Assembly (NCBI RefSeq): GCF_932526225.1
Contig: NC_064040.1
Coordinates: 16,541,994 to 16,601,993 of the forward strand
DNA from: Nematostella vectensis
Lineage: Eukaryota; Cnidaria; Anthozoa; Actiniaria; Edwardsiidae
Length of the DNA stretch: 60,000 nt
Direction: 5' to 3'
Shown: positions 35,001 through 49,543 of the stretch, in pieces
Position numbering within the stretch: the first letter of the stretch is position 1
Layout: the number at the start of each line of letters is the position of its first letter
Program-made: the position numbers and the translations under genes
The notes under the pieces: generated by a model
What the model saw: only the letters and a program-made list of their open reading frames with translations
What the model was told of the DNA's origin: nothing
Databases searched by the model: none

Positions 35001-38000
35001 TACCTGGGAAAAAATGCATGCAGCCCAAACCAGACAGAAAAAAATTAATACAACGATTAAAACATTTATACACGTCTTGGAGACAAGAACAAAAACATGC
35101 AAGACTGAAACCTCCCCACTCCCCACCCTCCCTCCCCCCTTCACTTTTCTAATGGTTCGTCCCTAATATAAATAAAAATAAAACAAAGAGAAAACAAAGA
35201 AAAATTAGCAAAGAAAAAAAAGAGTGTTGCTTAAATTGATAAAAAAGAATTCAAGGTTAAACGTTAGACTATTTTAGTTCAGTGGTTTCCTTGAATTGCC
35301 AGTGAGCCCGCGATCGATTGGACCAAGAGAACCCACTCGCGGGCTCACACTACCAAAGTGAAGGAATAAAAAATGGCCATGCGGGTAGTTGTTATAAAAT
35401 ATTACTATATGATTGCTAGATAGAAAGATATGTAGCGGAGCAGCTATGTAAGCCACACCCTTGGAATGATGTCCTTAATTTAGGAGTATCCGTTAGGGTT
35501 ATCATAACCCTTATTGTATTAAGAATTTGTAATCGTAATCATATTGTATGGACATGACGGAAAAACATGACGTGACGCATCAAATAAGCCCATTTCACAT
35601 CGAATAAGGTGGAGAATTTCTCTGAGTACCAATAGCAAACAAAATATCGAGTGCGCCTTTTTTTAAATTGAGCTTTTCGTCCCTGAGCTGATACACAGGG
35701 CAATGATGATCAAGGAAAAATTATCTTAAAAAGCTAAAATTTGGTTATGCGCACTACGGCCTCACGTTATTTGTGTTTTGAAAATCAGTCCGTAATACAA
35801 GGAACCTATAGCCATAGTAAAAAATTTTGTCTTCTCTCTCTATCTGGAATTGCGCGGCCCGTTTTTCAGGTTTTTCCGTCATGTCCATTGTATGTTAAAA
35901 AAGGGCTTATTGAAGTCTGTTAATTTGAAATTCCAGATAAGAGATTTTAGAGATATAGAAAGAAATATATAAAACTACTACATACTACAATGCGACCAAG
36001 TGGATGAGAATGTTTTATAGTATGAATTCTTAATGTCAAAAAGGAATGGCTAGGACAGGGAATGGGGAGGCTTAGGGATGAATGGTAGGAGTCAGGAATG
36101 GTAGGGGTCAGGGATGGTAGGGGTCAGGGATGATTGGGGTCAGGAATGGTAGGGTTCAGGGGTGGTAAGGGTCAGGGATCGTTATGGTCAGGGATGTATA
36201 GGGTCAGGGATGGCTAGGGTCAGGGATGTATAGGGTCAGGGATGGTAAGAGTCAGGGATGGTTATGGTCAGGGATGGTTATGGTCAGGGATGTATAGGGT
36301 CAGGGATGGTTAGGGTCAGGGATGGTTGGTGTCAGGGATGGTTATGGTCAGGGATGGTTAGAATCAGGGATGGTTATGGTCAGGGATTTATAGGGTCAGG
36401 GATGGTTATGGTCAGGGATGGTTAGGGTCAGGGATGGTTAGGGTCAGGGATGGTTGGGGCCAGGGGTGGTAAGGGTCAGGGATGGTTATGGTCAGGGATG
36501 GTTAGAATCAGGGATGGTTAGGGTCAGGGATGGTTATGGTCAGGGATGGTTAGAATCAGGGATGGTTGGGGTCAGGGATGGTTAGGGTCAGGGATGGTTA
36601 TGGTCAGGAATGGTTAGAATCAGGGATGGTTAGGGTCAGGGATGATTAGGGTCAGGGATGGTTGGGGTCAGGGATGGTTGGGGCCAGGGGTGGTAAGGGT
36701 CAGGGATGGTTATGGTCAGGGATGGTTATGGTCAGGGATGGTTAGGGTCAGGGATGTTTAGGGTCAGGGATGGTTGGGGTCAGGGATGGTTAGGGTCAGG
36801 GATGGTTGGGGTCAGGAATGGTTATGGTCAGGGATGGTTAGGGTCAGGGATGGTTAGGGTCAGGGATGTATAGGGTCACGGATGGTTATGGTCAGGGATG
36901 GTTAGGGTCAGGGATGTTTAGGGTCAGGGATGGTTGGGGTCAGGGATGGTTAGGGTCAGGGATGGTTGGGGTCAGGAATGGTTATGGTCAGGGATGGTTA
37001 GGGTCAGGGATGGTTAGGGTCAGGGATGTATAGGGTCACGGATGGTTGGGGTCACGGATGGTTAGGGTCAGGGGTGGTAATGGTCAGGGATGGTTGGGGT
37101 CAGGGATGGTTAGAATCAGGGATGGTAAGGGTCAGGGGTGGTTTGGGTCGGGGATGTTCATGGTCAGGGATGGTTAGAATCAGGGATGGTTGGGGTCAGG
37201 GATGGTTAGAATCAGGGATGGTTAGGGTCAGGGATGGGTATGGTCAGGGATGTATAGGGTCAGGGATGGTTATGGTCAGGGATGTATAGGGTCAGGGATG
37301 GTAAGGGTCAGGGATGGTACAACAACAACAACAACAATATAACTTTATTTATACCACACACAGAAATTACAGTAAGAAAATAAATAATAATTACAGATTT
37401 TGGGTATTGGCTGCCTAGAAGTAACTAAAAAGCTAATCTGGCTAGGCAGCACAAAATAGTTCAATTAAATGGAGCGTATAGCAAGGACGTACAAGGCACG
37501 AATACAAAATACATGAAAGCAGCAGCAAAATAAAATGCAATAAAACAAAAAAACTAGATAGAGGCTAATAATTTTCAAGGATTGAGGTCTTTATTGCAGC
37601 CTTGAAGCTAGGCAAACGCATGGTTTTGGTAGGTTCTTTGATGTTATTCCAAATTGAGGCACCTTTAAAACGAATATTAAACTTTCCATAATTAGTTCGA
37701 GGTAAAGGGAGGCAGTACGATGATTTAGAAGCCAGTCTTGTATTATATTTGTGCCTTGAAGCAACCGTAGTAAAAAAAGAATCAAAAGGAGTTGGAAGTA
37801 GATTCAAATTAAATTTGTACATAAATATTGTGTTTAAGTAATAGATTAGATCAGGAGATTTCAAGATATTTAGTTTTCTAAAGATAGGAGAAGTATGTTC
37901 AATGTAAGATGAGAAAGTTATGATTCTAACAGCTTTCTTCTGTAAAATAAAAAGAGGCTTGATTGTTGATTCATATGTGTTGCCCCAAATAATAGCACCA

Positions 38001-41000
38001 TAAGTAAGAAATGGATAAATTAGAGAATAATATAGCTGAGTGAGAATTGTTGGTGATACATAGTAACGCAGCTTTGCTATTATTCCGACACCTCTGGAGA
38101 TTTTCTTACTTAACTGGTTAATGTGCTCCTTCCAGTTAAGAAAGGAGTCAATAACTACACCAAGATATTTGATATTATTTTTTTGTTTAATGGTATTATT
38201 ATTGATTGATAAAGAAATAGAACTGGCCAGCCTCTTTTGTGCTGGTCGAAAAATGACAAAATTAGTTTTACTGATGTTCAAAGCCAATTTATTTGCACAA
38301 AGCCAACGATTTATATTATACAGATCTGTGTTTACTTTGGTCTCTAAGGATGTCAATGAAGAATCGGCACAAAATAAATTGGCATCATCAGCAAATAAAT
38401 GAAAGTCAAATAAGTTGGAGCAGTTATTAAAATCATTAATGTACAGAAGAAAGAGAAGTGGACCAAGTACTGAACCTTGAGGCACTCCACATGTTATTGG
38501 TAGTGGTGCAGATGACACATTACCAATAGAAACAAACTGTTGCCTGTTTGATAAGTAGGAAACAAACCATTCATAAGCTATGCCACGGATGCCGTATGAA
38601 TAAAGTTTTGCTAATAATATTTTATGATCAACAGTATCAAAAGCTTTGCTAAAATCAAGAAATATGCCACAAGAGTATTGACCACCCTCAATTGATCTTT
38701 GGATTTTATCGGTAATAAGCAGAAGAGCATGTTCTGTAGAATGATTGGCTCGAAAGCCAAATTGATTTTTGTACAAAATATCGTATTTGTCTAGAAATTT
38801 TATGACTCTGTTATACATTAACCTTTCAAGTAACTGATTAAAAATAGATAATAATGATATTGGTCTAAAATTAGAAGTGTCAAAATGAGAGCCTGATTTG
38901 TAAATAGGTATGACACGTGCAATTTTGAAGGCATCAGGTACAATGCCAGAAGAAAAGGACAGATTGTATAATATCTCCAGAGGCCTTGAAATAATAGAGC
39001 TTAGTATTTTAAGAACTGTAATTGGAATGCTATAAGAACCACAAGCTTTACCTGATTTAATTCCTAAGATTATACTTCTAATTTCCTCTGTAGATGTGGG
39101 AGCTAGAAGAAAGCTGTTAGAATTAGCTGTTGGAAGAAATTCTGAAAATAAAGTGTTTACTTTTGGAATATTGTTGCTGATATTTCTGCCAACATTAGCA
39201 AAGAAGTAATTGAACTCATTTGCTATCTCATTTACATTGGTTAAAACCTTATTAGAAGATACAATTTTTGAAGGTGTGAAATGAGCCTTAGGCTTTAGCA
39301 CGACAATTTCTTTTATCCCTTTCCAGATATTTTTTATGTTAGATTTGTTAAAATTAAAGTACTTTTCATAGTATTTTCTCTTACTTATTGCTATTAAATG
39401 GTTCAATTTATTTCTATAGATTTTGTATTTTTCAAAATGATATTGATTTCTAGATTTAATAAACTTCCTATAGAGCCTGTTCTTATAATTAATCGAAGTT
39501 CTGATGCCCTTGGATATCCAAGGTTTTGCTTTGAATTTAATTTCTTTTCTAGAAAGTTTTTTCATTGGAACATGGGAATTAATTATTTCATTAGACTTAG
39601 CAAGAAAACAGGAAAAAATATCGTTAACATTATCCATACCATAAAACTGTAAAGACCAATCAATTTGGCTAAAATCATTAATTAAAGCTTCCTGATCCAA
39701 CCTAGAATAGTCCCTTTGGTAGAAGTCATTTTTTGAGACATTGATATTAATTGAATCTATTGTCAGAAAATTGGGAAGATGATCTGTTAAGGGATAAACA
39801 ATATTGCCACTACAAGTTTTATGTTCGAGCGAGTTAAAAAATATATTGTCTATGAGCGTGGCCGAATGATCAGTTATTCTAGTAGGTTGCAAGATATGTG
39901 GCTGAAAAGAATATGAAAATAAAGTATTAAGAAATTCCCCTGTTTGTTGGTGGGAGTCTGAATTTAATAAATTCAAATTTATGTCACCTGAAAAAAGGCA
40001 GAGCTTTCCCTCCTTACTGATTTTGTCCATGGTTTTATAGAAATGTTCTAAAAAGGGGTCAAGAGAACTATTTGGATGGCGGTAAATAACTCCACATAAT
40101 ATGTTTTTGCTACCCTTATTATTTTGTATTTCAACCCATAAAGATTCTTGTTGATCATTTGAAATGGATAAGTCCTCCCTCAAAATGAAATTAAAAGAAT
40201 CAGCTATAAATAAACCTACTCCCCCAACTGAAAATTTAGTCGGTTTCGATATATAAGTAAAACCTGGGAGAGAACAATTAGCAATATGCTCTCTACAGTC
40301 AGAATGCCAGGTTTCAGATAGAGCAATTAACTTAAAAGGATGATTTAAAGTAGAAAGCATATCTTGTAATTTATCAAAGTTTTTTGAAATACTTCTTATA
40401 TTACAATGAAGAAGTGAGAGCGATTTGTCTGATAAATTTGAAAGCTCATAAGACGAGTGAAATTCATGGGGGGAGTAGTATTTTGAATTAATCTGACTAG
40501 GAATATTAATATCTAAATCAAAGTCACTTAAATTCGGAAAATTCAAACTAGAAACTATGTCTAGATGAGGAAGATTTTCAAGGCGAACGCGATCAATGAA
40601 TGGGGAGCAGTGGCACAATGTATTGGAATTAAAGACTAGATCCAATAGATCATTGTTGTTTAAATTGTGAAAGGGAAAGACTTCAGAATAGCAGGGCTGA
40701 CAGAGCCATAAATCGTTGGTGAGCGATAAATGATTAAACTGTTTAAGCAACAATTTTGAGCATTTAAAGTGACACCACTGTAAACATGAATCGCATTCGA
40801 CAGCACGACAGTTCTTTCTTATAATTTTAGAACAAATGTGACAGATAACTCTAGTCATTGTAAGTCAACATAAGAACTTATATGTGATCTAGTTAATTGT
40901 AAACTTCGATGGAAAGAATACATGTTAGCTATGTGACTTATTCTTAACTTGCTGTATTTGTACTTGCCGCACTGTCGCTCTTGGAGGAGATGTTGGTATC

Positions 41001-44000
41001 TGTCATCGCCGTCGCCCCTTCGACTTCGTGAACAAAGCTGGAGCTTCTTAGATTTATTAATACCGATTCATCGGTAACATGAATCGATGGACTGCGTTCA
41101 TTCTTGCGCAAATAGATGTTTCCATTTGCAGTCCAAATGAAGTCATACTTCATTTGTTTTCTATCCTCCAACGCACTTTTGAATAATGCCTTGTTTCTTT
41201 GAGTGAGAGACTCACTGAGATAGATCGAGTTACTTTTAAATCTATCCAGGCCAGGCACGTTGTGTGTGGAGAGCTCACGCAACCTCCCCCTGGCTTTGTA
41301 TGTTTCGTCTCGCTTGTCACGGTTTGTAAATTTGACTATGATGGAGGGCGGGAACTTTGCCGTCGAGTTTTTAGGCTTGATGCGGTGGCTGGTCGAGATA
41401 TCCTGTCTCGAGAGCTTGACCCCAATTAGGTTGGCGACTTGACACGCTATTTGAGAAGTGTCTTCTCCTTTAACCTCAGGGATCCCACGGATCTCGAGGC
41501 ATTCCCGGCGGCCATATTGCTCTAGATCGTTTAGCCATTTCCCTTGGTTTGATAATGTAGATCTGAGTAGCCCCACTTCCGAAAGAAGACGAGAATTCTC
41601 TTTCGAGAGTTCTTTTACTTTAACCTCTTGATCTGAGACTTTCTTTAAGATGATGTCGTACTTTTCATTTAGAAAGTCAAGAGACGCCTGTAATGGCGCC
41701 AGTTTCTTGTCGAGTAGTTCTTCCAAAACCTCTCTTGTTAAAGCCATGGCCACAAAAAAATAAAGAACAAATAGACACATACGACAACACTAAATATTTG
41801 AATTACATATATGAACTTAATGCACATGAAAGTGCAAACAACGACTTCAAAACGCGGAGCTAAAGCTAGGCACGTCCAACCACGCCGCTGTCATAACATC
41901 AAGCAATCCTCTGATGGTAAGGGTCAGGGATGGTTATGGTAAGGGATGGTTATGGTCAGGGATGTATAGGGTCAGGGATGGTTAGGGTCAGGGATGGTTA
42001 GGGTCAGGGATGGTTAGGGTCAGGGATGGTTGGGGTCAGGGATGGTTGGGGCCAGGGGTGGTAAGGGTCAGGGATGGTTATGGTCAGGGATGGTTATGGT
42101 CAGGGATGGTTAGAATCAGGGATTGTTAGGGTCAGGGATTGTTAGGGTCAGGGATGGTTATGGTCAGGGATGGTTATGGTCAGGGATGGTTGGGGTAAGG
42201 GATGGTTAGGGTCAGGGATGGTTATGGTCAGGGATGGTTAGAATCAGGGATGGTTAGGGTCAGGGATGGTTAGAATCAGGGATGGTTAGGGTCAGGGATG
42301 GTTAGAATCAGGGATGGTAAGGGTCAGGGATGGTTAGGGTCAGGGATGGTTAGAATCAGGGATGGTTAGGGTTAGGGATGGTTATGGTCAGGGATGGTTA
42401 GGGTCAGGGATGGTTAGAATCAGGGATGGTTATGGTAAGGGATAGTTAGGGTCAGGGATGGTTGGTGTCAGGGATGGTTGGGGTCAGGGATGGTAAGGGT
42501 CAGGGATGGTTATGGTCAGGGATGGTTAGAATCAGGGATGGTTAGGGTCAGGGATGGTTAGAATCAGGGATGGTTGGGGCCAGGGGTGGTAAGGGTCAGG
42601 GATGGTTGGGGCCAGGGGTGGTAAGGGTCAGGGATGGTTGGGGCCAGGGGTGGTAAGGGTCAGGGATGGTTGGGGTCAGTGATGGTTAGGGTCAGGGATT
42701 GTTAGGGTCGGGGGCTGGTTATGGTAAGGTTTGGTTATGGTCATGGGTGGTTATGGTCAAGGATGGTTATGGTCATGGGTGGTTATGGTCAAGGATGATT
42801 AAGGTCATGGGTTGTTATGGTCAAGGATGGCTTGGATCAGATGTGGTTAGTGTAAAGAATGGCTAGTGCCAGTTCAGGGGATGGGAGTGAGACAAGGTAA
42901 GTTCAGATAAGGTAAGTAAGACCATGCGACATCCATCATATCATCATAGGCTGAGAAGAAACACGCCAAGAGATTCGCGGCTTGTACCACATGACGTTGA
43001 GAGAAGCTAGACATACCTTAGTGCATTTGACTTATTTCTTGGTGGCTGGATCTGCATGTTATATATCCTATACCCTCCTCAGCTACAGTTTACATACAGT
43101 ACTTGCGGGGGGTGCAATTCTTTCCCGTAACGCAGCACAATTTATAAGCTTTTCGATAATTGGCCCAATGCACGGCTCACAATGAAGTTTGCTCTTCTGT
43201 CTTTTGTTGATGTTTTGCTGCACTGGATTACCATTTAGAGTGTGCATCGTTCCCGTGATGCATTACACAACTAGCACATAGTGTGATTTCTGTCATTCTA
43301 ACAGCGAGTGTGCGTTCTATCAGTGCTTTGTGATAAGGGATTATCGATCTTCTGGCGAAATGTATTAGCTATATGGTGCCTTTATTTTGTTTCAAGAGAC
43401 AATTGCTACAAAGTCCCTATGCGCTCAATATTACAATGAATCGCCCAAGAAATTCGGGTGATGTCACCTCCTAACGTGGAGTGGAACTGATCGCCATGAC
43501 CACGGGAGGGGGGCAATGGGACATAAACAAATAGAAATGAACCACTAGTATACTATATAATGAAATCTACATATATCATGACTTAGATATCATCTACAAT
43601 TAGAGGGTTCTTCTTAAGAAAATCATTTCTAATCTTTAGATAATAAAGCGGTATTGCATTTAAATGAAACAGTGATGGGATATTCGCAGCAAAGCACCTC
43701 TGTAACAATCTATTGATAAAAACATAATGAAAATAATATATCCCCATGTTTAATACTTCTAAAAGATCTTTGGCCAATTCCCAGTCAATTATCATGTCAA
43801 ACTATATGGTAATACGACTTTTGACTCCCTTCATTGTACCACTCCATTATTGTTCTTTGGGAGACGGGGGGGCCTTAATTGAGAGGAGGCTATCTAAAAT
43901 CTTGATAAACATGACTATTATTATTATCATAAATTTCTCTGGAAAACAATCCAAAATAAAGAAAACCCAAAACCCTGTCATCTAGAATAATGAAAATATA

Positions 44001-47000
44001 TTCTCAATATAAATTTATGTACATCGCTAGTCAAAAGCGTAAAAAGCCGGCTTTTTACCGAGGAAGAGGAGACGGAGAACAAAGCAGCGACATAGAGCTT
44101 GCACGGATGTTAATCGCGAGAACGCAAGTAAAGTAAGTGGAAAGGGAGAAAAAAGGAAAAGGAACCCTTTAGATTTTTCCATTTCCGACTTTTTTTTTCT
44201 CTTGCATCTGTTTCACACTGATTTGCAAAGACACACCCTAAATAACACTTCCCTCTCCGTCTCATGAAAACAGGCCCTAACTATTTGCTACTTTTATAGC
44301 ATGATTTTTTTTAATTACAAATTATCGTTTGTCTATAGGAGGTAGAATGAGTGCTTTAGAGTCCTTGCGATTTCTAGTACCTTTAAGTTTTGGTAAGAGA
44401 ATTTTCTTCAAGTCCGGACTGCATTTCTTGTCCACCTCGAAGTATAGCTTTGGCTTGTAGTTTTCGTTGTATGCCTTCTCAATTTTGGAAAGACTTGCCT
44501 GAGAACAAAGGCCAAAATATATTGTAAATTTACAAATAAATACTTTTATTGATATGAACCGTTAAATGGCTTATTTCTTATAGAAAGAACGCATTGTGTT
44601 GTGTACGCATTGAATCTCAGTTATATAACCATGACATCAAATTACTAAGAACACTAAATGCTGAATTAGCCAGCATGATTTAGCCGTATGCGACCTGTCT
44701 ACCACATGTCTTAGCCCTGAATTACACACAACGACTTTCGTAGTCGAGCATCGTAGCGGAGTCGTAGGCTGATTTACACTCTACGACTTGAGTGATAGAG
44801 GTGTTGCGGCGTAGCGAGTCGTAGGCTGATTTACACTCTACGACTTGAGTGATAGAGGTGTTGCGTCGTAGCGAGTCGTCGGCTGATTTACACTCTACGA
44901 CTTGAGTGATAGAGGTGTTGCGTCGTAGTGAGTCGTCGGCTGATTCACACTCTACAACTCCAGTTGCAGAGGTGTCGCGGGCAAGTCGCATACGAAAAAA
45001 TCGTGCTGTCTAAATCAGCCATTAGAGAACTCACCGGATCTGCGCCCGCAATCATGCGCGCAACAGTTAAAGTATCCTTGTTCTGCAAAGCACTATGCAA
45101 CTTGTCAGCGGTCATCTGTGTGGGGCTCTGGATGGCTTTGACGAGGACTAGAAGAGCATCTTTCAAGTCGCCGTCCATCTCGCTTGAGATAGTGTCCTCA
45201 ATATCGCACTTTGCCCACTAAAACATGTGATGAGATACGATTATATCTTTTTTTAGAAACTAGTTCTATCAGAAGATATTCACCATGCCACTGCTATTTT
45301 CAGAAACATATCAAACAAAGTTTTAAAACAAAATTGCTTTCTTTGTCAAAATTTTATATGGGAAAGTGGGATAAGCACGCGTGAATGCCTACGGCGAGCT
45401 TTTCTGGGCCTATTAAAAGAATTGGGGATGAAACAAGAAAACCTCTCCTCGTTTCTAAAATAAGTGACTTGAGTAGGCCGGTGCCCAGGATTGGCCGGGA
45501 GAGGGGGTCATTCATAGGTATCATATGGAAAACATAGTCCAGTCGAAGCTCTCTGAGCGACCGCTCTCGTAAGCGACCACAATGATTTTTGGCTTTACAA
45601 CATCAGTCAACACCTGATAAACATCATATCCAATGCATGCTGAAATCACATATAAAGCGGAAATGTTGTCATGTTTCACAAAAGCTGCCTTTCCAGTAGG
45701 CAACCATTAAAGAATTTCATAATTTCAATTTTCTAACTTCAATTTCAACCATGGGATTGACATTTCTTTGTCTCCAGAAAATGTGTAAATGCAAGGAATC
45801 TCTAGTCCATTGCCAGCTCCACGATTTATCCTTTTTCCAGTTACAATAGCCATCCACTTGTTTGTTGCACGCTTTAGGAATCGGCTAACGAAAGACGCCA
45901 TGCGATCGTCGTAGACGCAGAAGATATTCTCATGACGAAGAGCTTAAGTCGTCGATATAAACGAGCATAACGAGCTACTTTTCGTAGAATTAATTGCTAT
46001 TAAATAAAACAACTCCCTCTCATGATAAGTCAAATACCTAGTTTTAAAATCAAGCAATAAACCAAAATATTACAGCGTTGTTATTATCACGATAACTTTT
46101 AGATTCCATTTTAATTACTATAAGCTCCCGTAAGCGACCAACACCTATTGTTCAAGTTTTTGACGCCCAGTGGTCGCTTATGAGAGCAAGCTCTCGTAAA
46201 AGACCAGCTCCGTTAACGACCACAATTCTCAGTTCCCAAGGTGGTCGCTTACGAGAGCTTCAACTGTATTTGCAAAATCCTTAATAAGAAATGACCCACT
46301 ATTTGGCCTCCAAGGGGTGTGTGAGGGCACCGTGCGAATTCCCCTCTGTACACATACCTGTTAAGAAAGAAAGGAGCATACCTTAGAGTACTCAGGAAAC
46401 ATGGCTTGAAGTTGAGGATAGCTACGAGTCGTAAAGATTTCGATGAAGCAATCCTCGTCAGTACCCCATTTCTTGATCCCAGCCTGTAAATGAAGGGCAC
46501 GGATGTGAAGATGGTAATATAATAGACAGAATCCCAGCCTTTAAATGAAGGGCAAGGTATGTGAAGATGGTCATCTAATAGACAGAATCCCAGCCTGTAA
46601 ATGAAGGGCACGGATGTGAAGATGGTCATATAATAGACAGAATCCCAGCCTTTAAATGAAGGGCAAGGTATGTGAAGATTGTCATATAATAGACAGAATC
46701 CCAGCCTTTAAATGAAGGGCAAGGTATGTGAAGATGGTCATATAATAGACAGAATCTCAGCCTGTAAATGAAGGGCACGGATGTGAAGATGGTCATATAA
46801 TAGACAGAGGGACAAACAGATGATCATGACGGAGGGAGGACATAAGACGCAGACACATGTACCTCAATTAGAGCCTCTGCATCTTTGTGTGCTAAATCTT
46901 CGTTGATCTCGTCGCTCTCGTCTCTCTTTCCCTGGTATACCCACAAAAAGACTGTTAACTTACACTTGATAATGAATATTGGCTTAGAAGGTGTTTTTAT

Positions 47001-49487
47001 CAAATGATAAATTAGGGTGCTAATTCTTACACTCATCAGGGCCACTAGGAGGTCTTCGAAGTCGCCACTTGTCTCCTCTTTAACGTCATCTTCAAGCGAA
47101 CAGCCGTATTCTGACGAAAAAATTAGAGAAACTAAATAATCCTTCTCAACCACCTATTATGATTATTGATATCTAGATATCTAGTAGATATGTATCATAA
47201 TTATCATAATATTATAAAAAGCACCCTTATTGATATAGATGTGCATCTTTCATGGAAAGACGTCAGTTGAGGAACCAAAGGAACAATAAAAAATGTTTAA
47301 GCGAGCAGGTGTGGCGTAACATACTCTTTTGGTATTCCTCTTTGATTGAGTCGATGTTCTGAAAAAAAGAGAAGAAAATACGTTACACGGATCATAACAA
47401 TCTTATAGACATTGACATCATTAGGTTAGCTTGGTTACCGTGTTATTCCTCGTGCAGAGGATTTCGATGAGTTGACTTTCTTTGGTGCCAAGCCCCTAAT
47501 AAAGTAAAAAAGAAATAAGTTCGATATTTGAGGCTTGATATCATGTCATACTCTCTTCTCTTGCATATGATATTATATTAAGCAGTAAACCTTCATGGCG
47601 AAGTAAAGTGTTCTGGCGTCAGCCTCGTTTCCAGGAAGTAGCATCGCAGCCACTGCCTCGTGCAAGTCTTCCTCCAACTTGCCGTCCAACGCGTCCGTTA
47701 GGTCCTGGAACAATGAAGTTTAAAATCAGAAATATTCCAGCATATATACCATGAAATCATTTTAAGGATAATAAGCGATGATTTGTGTAAGATAGTACTG
47801 TTGAAGTAGCTATTAGTCTAGACGACACCCTATGGACGCAGGACTTTTGTTTTAACCTTGAACCTGATCAACCTAATAAGACAACAAATCTTGTGCGCAC
47901 ATATTTGTTTCGTGGTTTACTGGTATTTTATCGCATAGAATATTTTTTGACTTACAAACGGATTAAATTGGTCAAAAGTATCTCTTGAATAAGCCGATGA
48001 AAATTTCTTCTGTAAAGGTATTCTGCAGCAGTCAACGAGGGTGGTAAATGAATTAAAACACGCCGCCATCAATTTTAAGGATTGTGAGAAGTTAAAAGTC
48101 AATGTTATATGCCACTTAGATGCTAAATGCTAGATGCCACTCAATCTAATGGAATGTTACAACATGTCGTCAGTTGCCACAGACCTGCTTGTATTGCTTC
48201 TTGTAATCGTCTCCTAGTTTCTTCAGCTTCTTTTTGTCAACAGCAGCTTTCATAACCAACTCTTTGATCTTCTTCTTGTCATTGGCTAGAACACATGTGT
48301 TACAGTCAAGTTTGTTGTATCGAGACATGCGCAAAGAATAAGGTCACACAAGAACAAATTCGCCCAGGACAAGCTTCATATACACTAGTAATGACATATT
48401 AAAACATATTAATGACATATTAAAACATAATAATGACATATTAAAACATATTAATGACATATTAAAACATAATAATGACATATTAAAACATATTAATGAC
48501 ATATTAAAACATATTAATGACATATTAAAACATATTAATGACATATTAAAACATATTAATGACATATTAAAACATATTAATGACATATTAAAACATAGTA
48601 ATGACATATTAAAACATATTAATGGCATATTAAAACATATTAATGACATATTAAAATCGTTAATTCGGAGCGCGCGACACCCAGAGATTTCACGATAAGT
48701 GCACTGAGCCTGGGTGACTGCAAACTCAGAAAGAAATAACATTCATAACAGAGCTTGGGTATCATACATTAGTATTAGTAAGAAATCATGGATATTGCAT
48801 GATCAGACAGCGTTTTTATCTATACAATTTATCTGGTAGTGTAATAAACCTCACGGACTTTAGTAATCTGCTATAGTCACACGGTGTGAGAAAATGCTAG
48901 AAAGAAATCTCGGAAATAATTGTTAAGTATTTATTGAAGAGGCTTATTTTTTTACTCCTTCTCCAAAAGTTGTCTAAAAAGGTTACATGATAACTTCAGC
49001 CCAAACGCTACCTGGAAGCATCCCCTGGAGCTACTTTATGGTACATCTCGGCACGATGCGATGATACACAACACTATGGTGATAAGATGTAAGGGGGCCT
49101 TTTTGAACCCTACCTTTGATCGCTTTGTGGATCTCGGATTCCTCCTGCTCCTTCTTGTTCTTGGCCGCATCGCTCTGCTTCTTGTTCTTCTCTTGGGCAG
49201 CTTTTTGCGGAGGCTTTGCCTTTTCAGCCTTTTTGTTGTCTTTTTCTGTGTTCTTAGCATCTTCTTTTTCCTAAAGATGTTTTCAAACAGCATGTCATCT
49301 CGGTAATCCACGAGTTACTTGACAAACTACTTTAATGCCAAAAATAAATCAGTTTACCTTTGACTGTTGCTTGAGTCTACCTGTAAACAGAAGAATAGTA
49401 ATATTATCAACATTAAAGAACAACCACATTACTGATCTTAAACAACAAAAACATCACCATTATCATCGCTATCATTGTGTTGATCGC

Positions 49488-49543
<56 letters not shown>

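Larger units (their letters stand above)
37320..41912 (-). mobile_element. Full-length two-ORF LINE (CR1/L2-like group), inserted in the 16-bp array
   Basis: A 4.6 kb element read on the minus strand with ORF1 (40944-41747) and ORF2 (37565-40858) both open. Its 3' end is a (GTT)n-type tail (ACAAC repeat on the plus strand at 37320-37336). Flanks on both sides read GATGGTAAGGGTCAGGGATGG, consistent with a target-site duplication of about 22 bp, although the target is itself repetitive. The orientation is the same as the host annexin gene. Intact frames suggest a young insertion. Confidence 0.9.

Noticed and set aside
37026-37289. Gly/Trp-rich plus-strand frame VRDGWGQGW
   Set aside because: It comes from the 16-bp minisatellite, is short, and has no family resemblance.
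36060-42860. Telomere-like GGGTCAGGG tracts
   Set aside because: The 16-bp unit contains GGGTCA and GGTTAGGG-like pieces but is not a regular TTAGGG array and lies inside a gene; a simple minisatellite is sufficient.
44722-44991. 89-residue minus-strand frame of [13 protein letters not shown]-type repeats
   Set aside because: It is produced by four copies of a 57-bp intronic repeat, with no splice-consistent link to the annexin frame.
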